DNA of 32,593 nt from Candidatus Mediterraneibacter merdavium (GTDB lineage: Bacteria > Bacillota > Clostridia > Lachnospirales > Lachnospiraceae). Below are positions 8,630 to 15,804 of this stretch, piece after piece. Under the pieces are notes generated by a model. The model saw only the letters and a list, made by a program, of their open reading frames with translations. It made no database searches and was not told the DNA's origin. Numbering within the stretch: the first letter of the stretch is position 1; every line of letters begins with the position of its first letter. A program made the position numbers and the translations under genes. Where the stretch lies: the NCBI GenBank assembly GCA_019118545.1, contig DWYT01000072.1, positions 1 to 32,593 on the forward strand. Direction: 5' to 3'.

Positions 8630-8722
8630 ATCTGTAATCATGTTAAAGACCGGACTTTGTATCGGGCAGCTGGTTTTGCCCGGGTAATCCTGATACAAAG
8701 TCCGGTACATGGTTACAGATTT
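8628..8722 (+). terminator. 95-bp nested hairpin overlapping the leuA stop codon, probable terminator
   Basis: The outer arms AAATCTGTAATCATGT (8628-8643) and ACATGGTTACAGATTT (8707-8722) pair at 15 of 16 positions plus one wobble. The inner arms CCGGACTTTGTATC (8650-8663) and GATACAAAGTCCGG (8692-8705) pair perfectly, and GGGCA/TGCCC (8664-8668, 8677-8681) closes a third stem. The left arm starts inside the TAA stop codon. A short T-run follows (8725-8731). It is far larger than a normal terminator and may instead be a remnant of a palindromic mobile element. Confidence 0.6.
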
Positions 8723-8797
8723 TAAGTTTTTGTATGGTGTGGTAAGATAGTTTCAGGCAGGAATTGATGTTCGATATGGATGGAAAGAGATTTACTT

Positions 8798-9391
8798 ATG
8801 GAGAAAAAGGCGGAAATTATTACAGATAAAAACGGAAAGAAAATCGTCAGGATTCCTAAAATCCTGTTCAAAGGAAAACGGCAGATTCCATGGGATGATG
8901 TGAAAAATTATCTGGAACAGTATGTGGGGATGGCTTGTGAGATTGAAGATACAGGCGATATTATCTATATAGGAAATGATCTTCCGGATGAATACACAGG
9001 TTCAAAATACACGTACTCATTAAAAGGTGCAAATGCGAAAGCAAAGGCGAATGCTGCACAGGGGATACCGGAACTGCTGAAAATCGCGACAGGAAAATAT
9101 TTCCGTGAAAATTCGGGTGAGAAACATCGAAAAGACGCGGCATATGGCTGGTATCGGTATGATTCCAGATTCGCACTGCCTGTATATAATGAACAGGACA
9201 AAGAGGAGCATTATAATGTCTATCATGCCTCTATGCTGATAAGGCATAACAAAGACGGAAACTATTATCTGTATGATATTTTTGACATAAAAAAGAAACG
9301 AGCAACCCTTTCCAATCCTAAGATTTTACTTGGCAAAAAACCCATTTCTCTTACCCATTATTTTAATATTCGGGTAAAAGTTTGTCAATAG
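8798..9391 (+). CDS. Orphan protein resembling large polyvalent protein-associated domain 3 (LPD3)
   Basis: A 197-residue soluble protein with no signal or membrane segment. From memory of the family, residues of about 24-170 resemble the LPD3 domain found inside very large multi-domain proteins of phages, plasmids and conjugative elements: ILFKGKRQIPWDDVKNYLEQ, then YIGNDLPDEYTGSKYT, KGANAKAKANAAQGIPELL, KDAAYGWYRYDSRFALPVY and HASMLIRHNKDGNYYLYDIFDIKK. Here it stands alone. Its biochemical function is not known. The gene is visibly richer in A and T than its neighbours and lies between two large palindromic structures, which suggests horizontal acquisition or decay of a larger element. The ATG at 8798 has GGAAAGAG upstream; an in-frame ATG at 8780 would add six residues but lacks a site. 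Confidence 0.6.
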   Translation: MEKKAEIITDKNGKKIVRIPKILFKGKRQIPWDDVKNYLEQYVGMACEIEDTGDIIYIGNDLPDEYTGSKYTYSLKGANAKAKANAAQGIPELLKIATGKYFRENSGEKHRKDAAYGWYRYDSRFALPVYNEQDKEEHYNVYHASMLIRHNKDGNYYLYDIFDIKKKRATLSNPKILLGKKPISLTHYFNIRVKVCQ

Positions 9392-9462
9392 CTTTAAATA
9401 AAAATTTTAATTATGAAAAATGTAACATTAAATGCAACTTCCGACTTCGACAAAACCTACTT

Positions 9463-9673
9463 ATCGCGAATTGTCGCGGGGATAGAGAAACAGCCGCAGA
9501 ATAAGTGTTCTGAGTGAACCGTAGAGCAGCGCGTGTGTTTGGACTGTGTATTTTGCAGTCCTATGCACACCTGCGCTGCGGCCCGCGCGCAAGCATGTTC
9601 ACGAGGAATACTTATTCTGCGGCGGCTATATTCTGTCCTGCGGCTATATTCTATCATCTCGACAATTCGTGAT
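9463..9673. repeat. GC-rich 211-bp nested inverted-repeat element (possible structured RNA or MITE)
   Basis: Within the gene-free 9392-9799 stretch. Outer arms ATCGCGAATTGTCG (9463-9476) and CGACAATTCGTGAT (9660-9673) match at 13 of 14 positions. Inside are CCGCAGAATAAGT/ACTTATTCTGCGG (9494-9506, 9610-9622; perfect), TGAAC/GTTCA (9515-9519, 9597-9601), CAGCGC/GCGCTG (9527-9532, 9573-9578) and GGACTG/CAGTCC (9541-9546, 9556-9561) around the apical loop. CGGCTATATTCT occurs twice in the right arm (9623-9634 and 9641-9652). The element is GC-rich against very AT-rich flanks, and the 70 bases before it (9392-9462) show nothing. No known RNA class was recognised and no target-site duplication is obvious. 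Confidence 0.65.
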
Positions 9674-9690
9674 TCTATGTGAAAAAAATG

Positions 9691-9740
9691 TCAATTCTCC
9701 CCATTTTTGAATTGAAATTTCCATTACGTTGATATATACT
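9691..9740 (+). promoter_or_regulatory. Probable promoter with overlapping palindrome for the decarboxylase operon
   Basis: TTGAAA (9712-9717), a 17-base spacer and TATACT (9735-9740) make a sigma-A-like promoter 60 bases before the first gene. The perfect inverted repeat TCAATTC/GAATTGA (9691-9697, 9709-9715) overlaps the -35 box and could be an operator. The 60 bases after the -10 are AT-rich leader up to the GGAGG ribosome binding site. Confidence 0.45.
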
Positions 9741-9799
9741 AAAATAGGCAGAAATTTTGGTTCTATTTTAACAAATTTATCAATATGGAGGGCTAGGAT

Positions 9800-11239
9800 A
9801 TGAGCTACAATGCAACAGAAAACTCAGCAAGCAGACGAATTGCCACATTGCTTGATGAGGGCAGCTTTGTTGAAATCGGCGGCGCTGTTACTGCCAGAAG
9901 TACGGATTTCAACCTGCAGGAAAAAGAGACTCCGTCCGACGGTGTTATCACCGGCTACGGAGTGATCGACGGCAATCTTGTCTATGTGTACAGTCAGGAT
10001 GCGTCGGTTCTTAATGGGGCAATCGGAGAGATGCACGCGAAGAAGATTGCGAACATCTATGACATGGCGATGAAGATGGGCGCGCCGGTGGTCGGTCTGA
10101 TCGACTGCGCGGGATTAAGGCTTCAGGAAGCGACAGACGCTCTTGAGGCATTCGGAAGCCTGTACTACAAGCAGAGCATGGCTTCTGGAGTGGTTCCGCA
10201 GATCGCGGCGATCTTCGGCATGTGCGGCGGAGGACTTGCAGTAGTTCCCGGCCTAGCTGACTTTACATTTATGGAGGAGAAGGACGGGAAACTGTTCGTG
10301 AATTCTCCGAATGCTCTGGAGGGCAATGAGATTTCCAAATGCGACACTTCAAGCGCGCAGTATCAGAGCGCGACGGCAGGACTTGTGGACGGCATCGGTA
10401 CAGAGGCGGATATCCTCGGACAGATCCGTTCTCTCGTATGTATGATCCCCGCCAACTATGAGGATGATCTTTCTTATGAGGAATGTACGGACGATCTGAA
10501 CCGTGTATGCGCGGATATCGCGAACGCGGCTGCGGATACATCTATCGTTCTTTCCCAGATCGCGGACGACCAGATCTTTTTTGAGATGAAGAAAGACTAC
10601 GCGAAAGAGATGGTGACTGGATTTATCCGTCTCAACGGCATGACAGTGGGCGCTGTGGCGAACCGCACGAAAGTATACGGGGCGGACGGCGCTGAGGAGG
10701 CGGCTTTTGACTGCGCTCTGACAGTGGACGGATGCAAGAAGGCCATTGATTTTGTGAATTTCTGCGACGCTTTCTCAATTCCGGTACTCACGCTTACGAA
10801 CGTGGCGGGATTCGCGGCTACGGTCGAGTCAGAGAAAAATATGGCGAGAGCAGTTGCGAGAATGACTTATACATTTGCAAACGCCACAGTTCCGAAGGTG
10901 AATGTGATTGTAGGAAAGGCTTACGGAAGCGCTTATATCGCGATGAACAGCAAGTCCGTCGGAGCGGACATGGTTTATGCGTGGCCGGAGGCAGAGATCG
11001 GTATGATGGAAGCGGATCTCGCGGCAAAGATCATGTATGCGGACGCTGACGCTGACACGCTGAAAGAGAAAGCGGCAGAGTACAAAGAACTGCAGTCCAA
11101 CCCGATGTCAGCGGCGAGAAGAGGATACGTGGATACGATCATCGAACCTGCTGATACAAGAAAATATGTGATCGGCGCTTTTGAGATGCTGTTCACAAAG
11201 AGAGAGGACCGGCCGGACAAGAAACACGGCACGGTTTAG
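9800..11239 (+). CDS. Carboxyltransferase, acyl-CoA type (12S/MmdA-like)
   Basis: The crotonase-fold carboxyltransferase that moves a carboxyl group between an acyl-CoA (typically methylmalonyl-CoA or malonyl-CoA) and biotin. Two repeated domains are visible: the N-half with GLIDCAGLRLQE and FGMCGGGLAVVPGLADF, and the C-half with PVLTLTNVAGF and GKAYGSAYIAMNSKSVGADMVYAWPEAEIGMM, both typical of MmdA, PccB and the transcarboxylase 12S subunit. At 479 residues it is about 30 shorter at the N-terminus than classical MmdA and lacks the usual RERI leader helix. The start has GGAGG 8-12 bases upstream. It heads the operon with OadG-, biotin-carrier-, OadB- and OadA-type genes. The acyl-CoA substrate cannot be fixed; methylmalonyl-CoA is the default inference. 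Confidence 0.85.
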   Translation: MSYNATENSASRRIATLLDEGSFVEIGGAVTARSTDFNLQEKETPSDGVITGYGVIDGNLVYVYSQDASVLNGAIGEMHAKKIANIYDMAMKMGAPVVGLIDCAGLRLQEATDALEAFGSLYYKQSMASGVVPQIAAIFGMCGGGLAVVPGLADFTFMEEKDGKLFVNSPNALEGNEISKCDTSSAQYQSATAGLVDGIGTEADILGQIRSLVCMIPANYEDDLSYEECTDDLNRVCADIANAAADTSIVLSQIADDQIFFEMKKDYAKEMVTGFIRLNGMTVGAVANRTKVYGADGAEEAAFDCALTVDGCKKAIDFVNFCDAFSIPVLTLTNVAGFAATVESEKNMARAVARMTYTFANATVPKVNVIVGKAYGSAYIAMNSKSVGADMVYAWPEAEIGMMEADLAAKIMYADADADTLKEKAAEYKELQSNPMSAARRGYVDTIIEPADTRKYVIGAFEMLFTKREDRPDKKHGTV

Positions 11240-11253
11240 TGAGGTGAGGCGAA

Positions 11254-12027
11254 GTGAAGAAAAAAATCAGTTTATTAGGACTTGTCCTCATCCTTGTCCT
11301 TGGTTTCACAGGGTGCAGCAAGTCCGACACAACAGAATATGACCAGACAGCGCTGGAACAGTATGCGGATTTTATCGTCCAGAACTTCAGCGCGATGTCT
11401 GAAGCCGACTTCGAGGATTTTACGGAAATGTCGGAGCTGGAACTGGATCTGACGCTGCTTAATACCGGTGTACCAGTTTCGGGAGAGAATTTCCTGACAA
11501 TGATCGACGCGTGGAAGGCGGGACAGGATGAATGTGGTACATTTGTCAGTCTTGGAGAGTACACGCTGGAGACGGCGAATGACGGCGCGACACTCAGCGC
11601 GGAAGCAGATTTCGAGGACAAGGACGGCACGATCGAATTTGCTTTTGACGAAGGCATGAACATGGAGAGCATCACAGTATCCGCCCACTACTCAACAGGC
11701 GAGATTCTTGAGAAGGCGGCTCTGAACACGATCCTTGGTATGGGAACTGTGTTCGTGGTACTGATCTTTATCTCCTTTATCATCTCGCTGTTTAAGCTGA
11801 TTCCTGTCATTGAGAAGAAGTTTAAGAAGAGTCCCAAGACAGAGGCGGCAGCAGCGCCCGCTCCGGCCCCGGCAGCTCCCATTCCGGCTCCCGCGGCGGC
11901 GGATGAGACAGACGACGGCGAGCTCGCGGCGGTGATCGCGGCGGCGGTGGCAGCGGCGGAGGGCACATCCACAGACGGATTTATCGTGCGCTCGATCAAG
12001 AGAAGAAAATCGAATAAATGGAATTGA
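11254..12027 (+). CDS. OadG/MmdD-family decarboxylase subunit with lipoprotein-like N-terminal domain
   Basis: Gamma/delta-type membrane anchor that would join the carboxyltransferase and biotin carrier to the sodium-pump beta subunit. It is 257 residues, far longer than OadG (about 80-120). Residues 1-21 are a signal peptide ending in a lipobox-like GFTGC (Cys21). Residues 22 to about 155 are an acidic extracytoplasmic domain not recognised here. One membrane helix follows (about 158-185), then an Ala/Pro-rich linker and the family C-terminus DGELAAVIAAAVAAAEG and FIVRSIKRRKSNKW. The GTG start at 11254 is supported by GAGGTGAGG upstream, 14 bases after the previous stop codon. Confidence 0.8.
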   Translation: MKKKISLLGLVLILVLGFTGCSKSDTTEYDQTALEQYADFIVQNFSAMSEADFEDFTEMSELELDLTLLNTGVPVSGENFLTMIDAWKAGQDECGTFVSLGEYTLETANDGATLSAEADFEDKDGTIEFAFDEGMNMESITVSAHYSTGEILEKAALNTILGMGTVFVVLIFISFIISLFKLIPVIEKKFKKSPKTEAAAAPAPAPAAPIPAPAAADETDDGELAAVIAAAVAAAEGTSTDGFIVRSIKRRKSNKWN

Positions 12028-12043
12028 TTAGGAGGATCATGAA

Positions 12044-12418
12044 ATGAAAAATTATACAATTACAGTAAACGGAAATGTATATGACGTGACAGTAGAGGAG
12101 AAGGGCGCGGGCGCAGCACCGGCGGCTCCGGCACCAAAAGCGGCTCCGGCGGCTCCGAAAGCAGCTCCGGCACCGGCAGCGGCTCCGAAGGCTGCGGGAG
12201 CAGGTAAGATTCAGGTGAAGGCAGGCGCGGCAGGAAAGGTATTCCAGATCCCGACAAGTGTCGGACAGAGTGTTCAGGCAGGAGATGCGGTCGTGATCAT
12301 CGAGGCCATGAAGATGGAGATTCCGGTTGTTGCTCCGGAGGCGGGAACAATCGCCAGCATTGACGTGGCAGTAGGCGATGCCGTAGAGGCAGGGGCAGTG
12401 CTTGCCACATTAAACTAG
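12044..12418 (+). CDS. Biotin carboxyl carrier protein (1.3S/MmdC-like)
   Basis: Carries the carboxyl group as carboxybiotin between the carboxyltransferases and the beta subunit. It is 124 residues: a short N-terminal beta segment (NYTITVNGNVYDVTVEE), an Ala/Pro/Lys-rich flexible linker (residues 21-54) and a biotinyl domain with the EAMKMEI motif, so Lys90 is the biotinylated residue. It is preceded by TTAGGAGG and sits 16 bases after the OadG-type gene. Only one carrier gene lies in the operon, so both carboxyltransferases probably share it. A biotin ligase would be needed from elsewhere. Confidence 0.92.
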   Translation: MKNYTITVNGNVYDVTVEEKGAGAAPAAPAPKAAPAAPKAAPAPAAAPKAAGAGKIQVKAGAAGKVFQIPTSVGQSVQAGDAVVIIEAMKMEIPVVAPEAGTIASIDVAVGDAVEAGAVLATLN

Positions 12419-12442
12419 TCACCAACCTAGGAGGTCTTACAA

Positions 12443-13594
12443 ATGGAATATATTTCAAATACGCTGGGGAACCTCGTAGAGCAGACCGCATTCATGAATC
12501 TCACATGGGGAAACCTGATCATGATCGGTGTTGCCTGCGTATTCCTCTTTCTGGCGATAAGACACGGCTTTGAGCCGCTTTTGCTCGTCCCCATCGCCTT
12601 CGGTATGCTTCTTGTCAATATCTATCCGGATATTATGATCCATCCCGAAGACGCGTCCAACGGGACAGGCGGACTTTTGTATTATTTCTATGTGCTTGAC
12701 GAGTGGTCCATCCTTCCGTCGCTGATCTTCCTCGGTGTGGGCGCGATGACAGATTTCGGACCGCTGATCGCCAACCCGAAGAGCTTCCTTCTCGGAGCGG
12801 CGGCACAGTTTGGTATCTTCGCCGCTTATTTGGGAGCGATGTGGATGGGATTCTCAGACAAGGCTGCGGCAGCGATCTCCATCATCGGAGGGGCAGACGG
12901 CCCGACATCTATCTTCCTCGCAGGTAAGCTGCAGCAGACGGCGATCTTAGGACCGATCGCGGTGGCGGCGTACTCGTATATGTCGCTTGTGCCGATCATC
13001 CAGCCGCCGATCATGAAGCTGCTCACAACGGAGAAAGAGCGTAAGATCAAGATGGAGCAGCTCCGTCCGGTATCCAAGTTAGAGAGGATTCTCTTCCCGA
13101 TCATCGTTACCATTGTTGTCTGCGTGATCCTTCCGACGACGGCTCCGCTTGTCGGTATGCTCATGCTCGGTAACCTCTTCAAAGAGTCCGGCGTGGTAAG
13201 ACAGCTTACAGAGACCGCTTCCAATGCCCTGATGTATATCGTCGTTATCCTGCTGGGAACATCCGTAGGCGCGACCACAAGCGCGGAAGCATTCATCAAC
13301 TGGGATACGATCAAGATCGTGATCCTCGGACTGATCGCTTTCGCATTTGGTACGGCAGCGGGCGTTCTCTTTGGAAAGCTCATGTGCTGGGCAACAAAGG
13401 GCAAGGTAAATCCGCTGATCGGTTCTGCGGGCGTATCCGCCGTGCCGATGGCGGCGCGTGTATCCCAGAAGGTGGGAGCGGAAGCTGACCCGACCAACTT
13501 CCTGCTCATGCACGCCATGGGACCGAACGTGGCAGGCGTTATCGGTACAGCCGTAGCAGCGGGAACATTCATGGCGATCTTTGGCGTTAAGTAA
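12443..13594 (+). CDS. oadB: Sodium-translocating decarboxylase beta subunit (OadB/MmdB/GcdB family)
   Basis: A polytopic membrane protein of 383 residues that decarboxylates carboxybiotin and couples this to sodium export. Around nine to eleven hydrophobic segments are visible. The family signature GGADGPTSIF is present near residue 150, with the conserved Asp that takes part in sodium translocation, as are the second-half motifs GTSVGATTSAEAF and GVSAVPMAARVSQ. OadB, MmdB and GcdB are too similar to separate by eye; the symbol is used for the family. AGGAGG lies 10-15 bases upstream. In the operon it follows the biotin carrier by 24 bases. Confidence 0.92.
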   Translation: MEYISNTLGNLVEQTAFMNLTWGNLIMIGVACVFLFLAIRHGFEPLLLVPIAFGMLLVNIYPDIMIHPEDASNGTGGLLYYFYVLDEWSILPSLIFLGVGAMTDFGPLIANPKSFLLGAAAQFGIFAAYLGAMWMGFSDKAAAAISIIGGADGPTSIFLAGKLQQTAILGPIAVAAYSYMSLVPIIQPPIMKLLTTEKERKIKMEQLRPVSKLERILFPIIVTIVVCVILPTTAPLVGMLMLGNLFKESGVVRQLTETASNALMYIVVILLGTSVGATTSAEAFINWDTIKIVILGLIAFAFGTAAGVLFGKLMCWATKGKVNPLIGSAGVSAVPMAARVSQKVGAEADPTNFLLMHAMGPNVAGVIGTAVAAGTFMAIFGVK

Positions 13595-13612
13595 TAAATG
13601 GAGGACAGATAA

Positions 13613-15028
13613 ATGGCAGAAATTGAAAAAAAACCGGTTAAAATAGTAGAGACCATCCTGCGTGACGCGCATCAGTCCCTGATCGCCACCAGAATGACGA
13701 CAGACCAGATGATGCCCATCGTTGAGAAGATGGACAAAGTAGGCTACCATGCAGTAGAGTGCTGGGGCGGAGCTACCTTCGACGCTTCCTTACGTTTCCT
13801 CAAAGAAGATCCGTGGGAGAGACTGAGAAAATTCCGCGACGGCTTTAAGAACACAAAACTGCAGATGCTCTTCCGCGGACAGAATATCCTCGGATACCGT
13901 CCGTACGCTGACGATGTGGTAGAGTATTTTGTACAGAAATCTGTTGCAAACGGAATCGATATCATCCGTATCTTCGACTGTCTGAACGATATGCGTAACC
14001 TTCAGACAGCGGTTACGGCGGCAAACAAAGAAAAAGCTCACGCGCAGGTGGCAATGTCCTACACACTGGGCGACGCGTATACCATGGAGTACTGGGTTGA
14101 CCTCGCGAAGAAGATCGAGGACATGGGCGCAAACTCTATCTGCGTAAAAGATATGGCAGGACTTCTCTGCCCGTATCAGGCAACAGAGCTTGTGACAGCG
14201 TTAAAAGAAGCTGTCAGCATCCCGATTGAAATGCATACACATTATACTTCTGGTGTGGCTGCGATGACTTATATGAAATCCGTTGAGGCAGGCGCTGACA
14301 TCATCGATACAGCAATGTCACCGTTCGCTCTCGGTACTTCCCAGCCGGCGACAGAGGTTATGGTCGAGACTTTCAAGGGAACACCGTATGACACAGGACT
14401 GGATCAGGGACTTCTCTCCGAGATCGCGGACTACTTCCGTCCGATCCGTGACGAGGCTCTTGAGAGCGGCCTGTTAAATCCGAAGAACTTAGGCGTGAAT
14501 ATCAAGACGCTTCTGTATCAGGTTCCGGGCGGTATGCTCTCCAACCTGACGTCCCAGCTCAAAGAGCAAGGAGCGGAAGATAAGTTCTATGATGTGCTTG
14601 AGGAAGTTCCGCGTGTGCGCAAGGATCTCGGCGAGCCGCCGCTTGTTACACCGTCCTCACAGATCGTTGGAACACAGGCAGTATTCAACGTGCTGATGGG
14701 TGAGCGCTATAAGATGGCGACAAAGGAGACAAAGGATATCCTTGCCGGAAGATACGGCGCGACAGTAAAACCAGTGAACGCAGAGCTTCAGAAGAAGATC
14801 CTCGGAGAAGACGCAGACATCATCACATGCCGTCCGGCGGATCTCATCCCCAACGAGCTGGATACACTCCGCAAAGAATGCGAGCAGTGGATGCAGCAGG
14901 ATGAAGATGTGCTGACATACGCACTCTTCCCGCAGGTAGCGGTTGACTTCTTTAAGTACAGACAGGCGCAGCAGACAAAGGTTGACGCCACTGTGGCTGA
15001 TACAGAGAACGGGGCATATCCGGTATAA
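13613..15028 (+). CDS. oadA: Oxaloacetate decarboxylase alpha / transcarboxylase 5S-type carboxyltransferase
   Basis: A barrel-type carboxyltransferase that moves carboxyl between oxaloacetate and biotin. Motifs of the pyruvate carboxylase/OadA/5S group are present: ETILRDAHQSL (metal-binding Asp18), MLFRGQN, CVKDMAGLL (Lys179, probably carbamylated) and EMHTHYTSG (metal-binding His208 and His210), followed by the conserved C-terminal PYC/OADA domain. At 471 residues it lacks the C-terminal biotin domain of enterobacterial OadA, as in the 5S subunit; the carrier gene upstream would supply biotin. It is the last gene of the operon, 19 bases after oadB, and is followed by a strong terminator. 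Confidence 0.92.
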   Translation: MAEIEKKPVKIVETILRDAHQSLIATRMTTDQMMPIVEKMDKVGYHAVECWGGATFDASLRFLKEDPWERLRKFRDGFKNTKLQMLFRGQNILGYRPYADDVVEYFVQKSVANGIDIIRIFDCLNDMRNLQTAVTAANKEKAHAQVAMSYTLGDAYTMEYWVDLAKKIEDMGANSICVKDMAGLLCPYQATELVTALKEAVSIPIEMHTHYTSGVAAMTYMKSVEAGADIIDTAMSPFALGTSQPATEVMVETFKGTPYDTGLDQGLLSEIADYFRPIRDEALESGLLNPKNLGVNIKTLLYQVPGGMLSNLTSQLKEQGAEDKFYDVLEEVPRVRKDLGEPPLVTPSSQIVGTQAVFNVLMGERYKMATKETKDILAGRYGATVKPVNAELQKKILGEDADIITCRPADLIPNELDTLRKECEQWMQQDEDVLTYALFPQVAVDFFKYRQAQQTKVDATVADTENGAYPV

Positions 15029-15037
15029 ACAGTGTTG

Positions 15038-15072
15038 AAAAAGAGTGCGGCGGAAAACCGCACTCTTTTTTT
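15038..15072 (+). terminator. Intrinsic terminator of the decarboxylase operon
   Basis: AAAAAGAGTGCGG pairs perfectly with CCGCACTCTTTTT over a 7-base loop and is followed by a continuing T-run. Confidence 0.92.
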
Positions 15073-15147
15073 CACCGTGCGCAAAGTCGTGCTGACCAAA
15101 TGCTTTTATGTGTTTCGCTAAAGTAAAAATTCAAAAGATACTTTTAA

Positions 15148-15211
15148 CACAAACGTTTGCGGAAAAATATTTGCCCTGTTGTGGTTTTTGCGCTCCAAGA
15201 TATGATATAAT
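15148..15211 (+). promoter_or_regulatory. Operator-like CG-centred site and -10 box upstream of the ECF-kinase genes
   Basis: CACAAACGTTTGCGG (15148-15162) has a CG-centred palindromic core (CAAACGTTTG) typical of LacI/GalR and cre sites. It shares the half-site CGTTTGCG with sites before the PFK-like and ABC transporter genes. A perfect TATAAT follows at 15206-15211, about 40 bases before the start codon; no clear -35 was found at the right distance. Confidence 0.5.
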
Positions 15212-15252
15212 CAGGCTATCATAAAAAGAACGTAGTAAAGGAGACGAGGAAA

Positions 15253-15804
15253 ATGATCACAAGAACAAAAGAAAATGTGCAGAGTAAAACAATTCAAAAA
15301 GCTGTGCTGTGTGTACTTTTTATTGCGGCGGGTCTGGTTCTTCCCATGGGATTCCACAGACTTGGACTAGGAACGGCGTTTCTGCCTATGCACATACCTG
15401 TATTCATAGGAGCGCTTGTCTGCGGACCGTGGTTTGGCGTGATCGGGGCGCTCTGTACTGTCTCATTGTCCTGTGTGCTTACCGGAATGCCGCCTGTATT
15501 CCCGGTAGGCGTGTGCATGATGGTTGAGCTTGCCGTTTACGCCGGGGTAAGCGCGGGGATCATGGAGCGCAGGAAATACAGGATCTCTTCTTTATATATG
15601 GCTTTGGCTACGGGGATCGTGGCAGGGCGTATCGCCAATGGACTGGCTAATGCGGCAGCGGCGGCATTTAGCGGGGGACAGTACAGCCTTTCTTCCTTCT
15701 GGGAAGGGACGGTTGTGGCGACAGTCCCGGGAACTATCCTGCTGCTTTGTATCGTGCCGGGTATTGTTTATGTGATCGAGCGGGTTTTGAAATTCCATGA
15801 TTGA
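15253..15804 (+). CDS. ECF transporter substrate-binding (S) component
   Basis: A 183-residue integral membrane protein with about six hydrophobic segments and little else. The segment FLPMHIPVFIGALVCGPWFGVIGAL followed by TGMPPVFPVG is typical of the general ECF S-component family; such proteins capture a vitamin or other micronutrient and pair with the shared EcfA-EcfA'-EcfT energising module, which is not in this window. The substrate is not evident; no riboswitch (TPP, FMN, preQ1, cobalamin) was recognised upstream. The next gene begins inside its last codons and encodes a kinase, which suggests uptake followed by phosphorylation of the same compound. Ribosome binding site AAAGGAGACGAGG. 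Confidence 0.82.
   Translation: MITRTKENVQSKTIQKAVLCVLFIAAGLVLPMGFHRLGLGTAFLPMHIPVFIGALVCGPWFGVIGALCTVSLSCVLTGMPPVFPVGVCMMVELAVYAGVSAGIMERRKYRISSLYMALATGIVAGRIANGLANAAAAAFSGGQYSLSSFWEGTVVATVPGTILLLCIVPGIVYVIERVLKFHD

Noticed and set aside
9457-9657. 66-codon minus-strand open frame inside the 211-bp element
   Set aside because: It lies entirely in the palindromic structure, has no ribosome binding site and an arginine-rich, repeat-driven composition.
11688-12059. 123-codon minus-strand open frame opposite the OadG-type gene
   Set aside because: It is the antisense shadow of the Ala/Pro-rich coding sequence; the plus-strand gene has clear family motifs and operon context.
12826-13656. 276-codon minus-strand open frame opposite oadB
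   Set aside because: Long only because of codon bias of the real gene on the plus strand; no motif and no ribosome binding site.
15073-15252. Riboswitch before the ECF S component
   Set aside because: No conserved core of TPP, FMN, preQ1, lysine or cobalamin riboswitches could be found; only an operator-like site and a -10 box.
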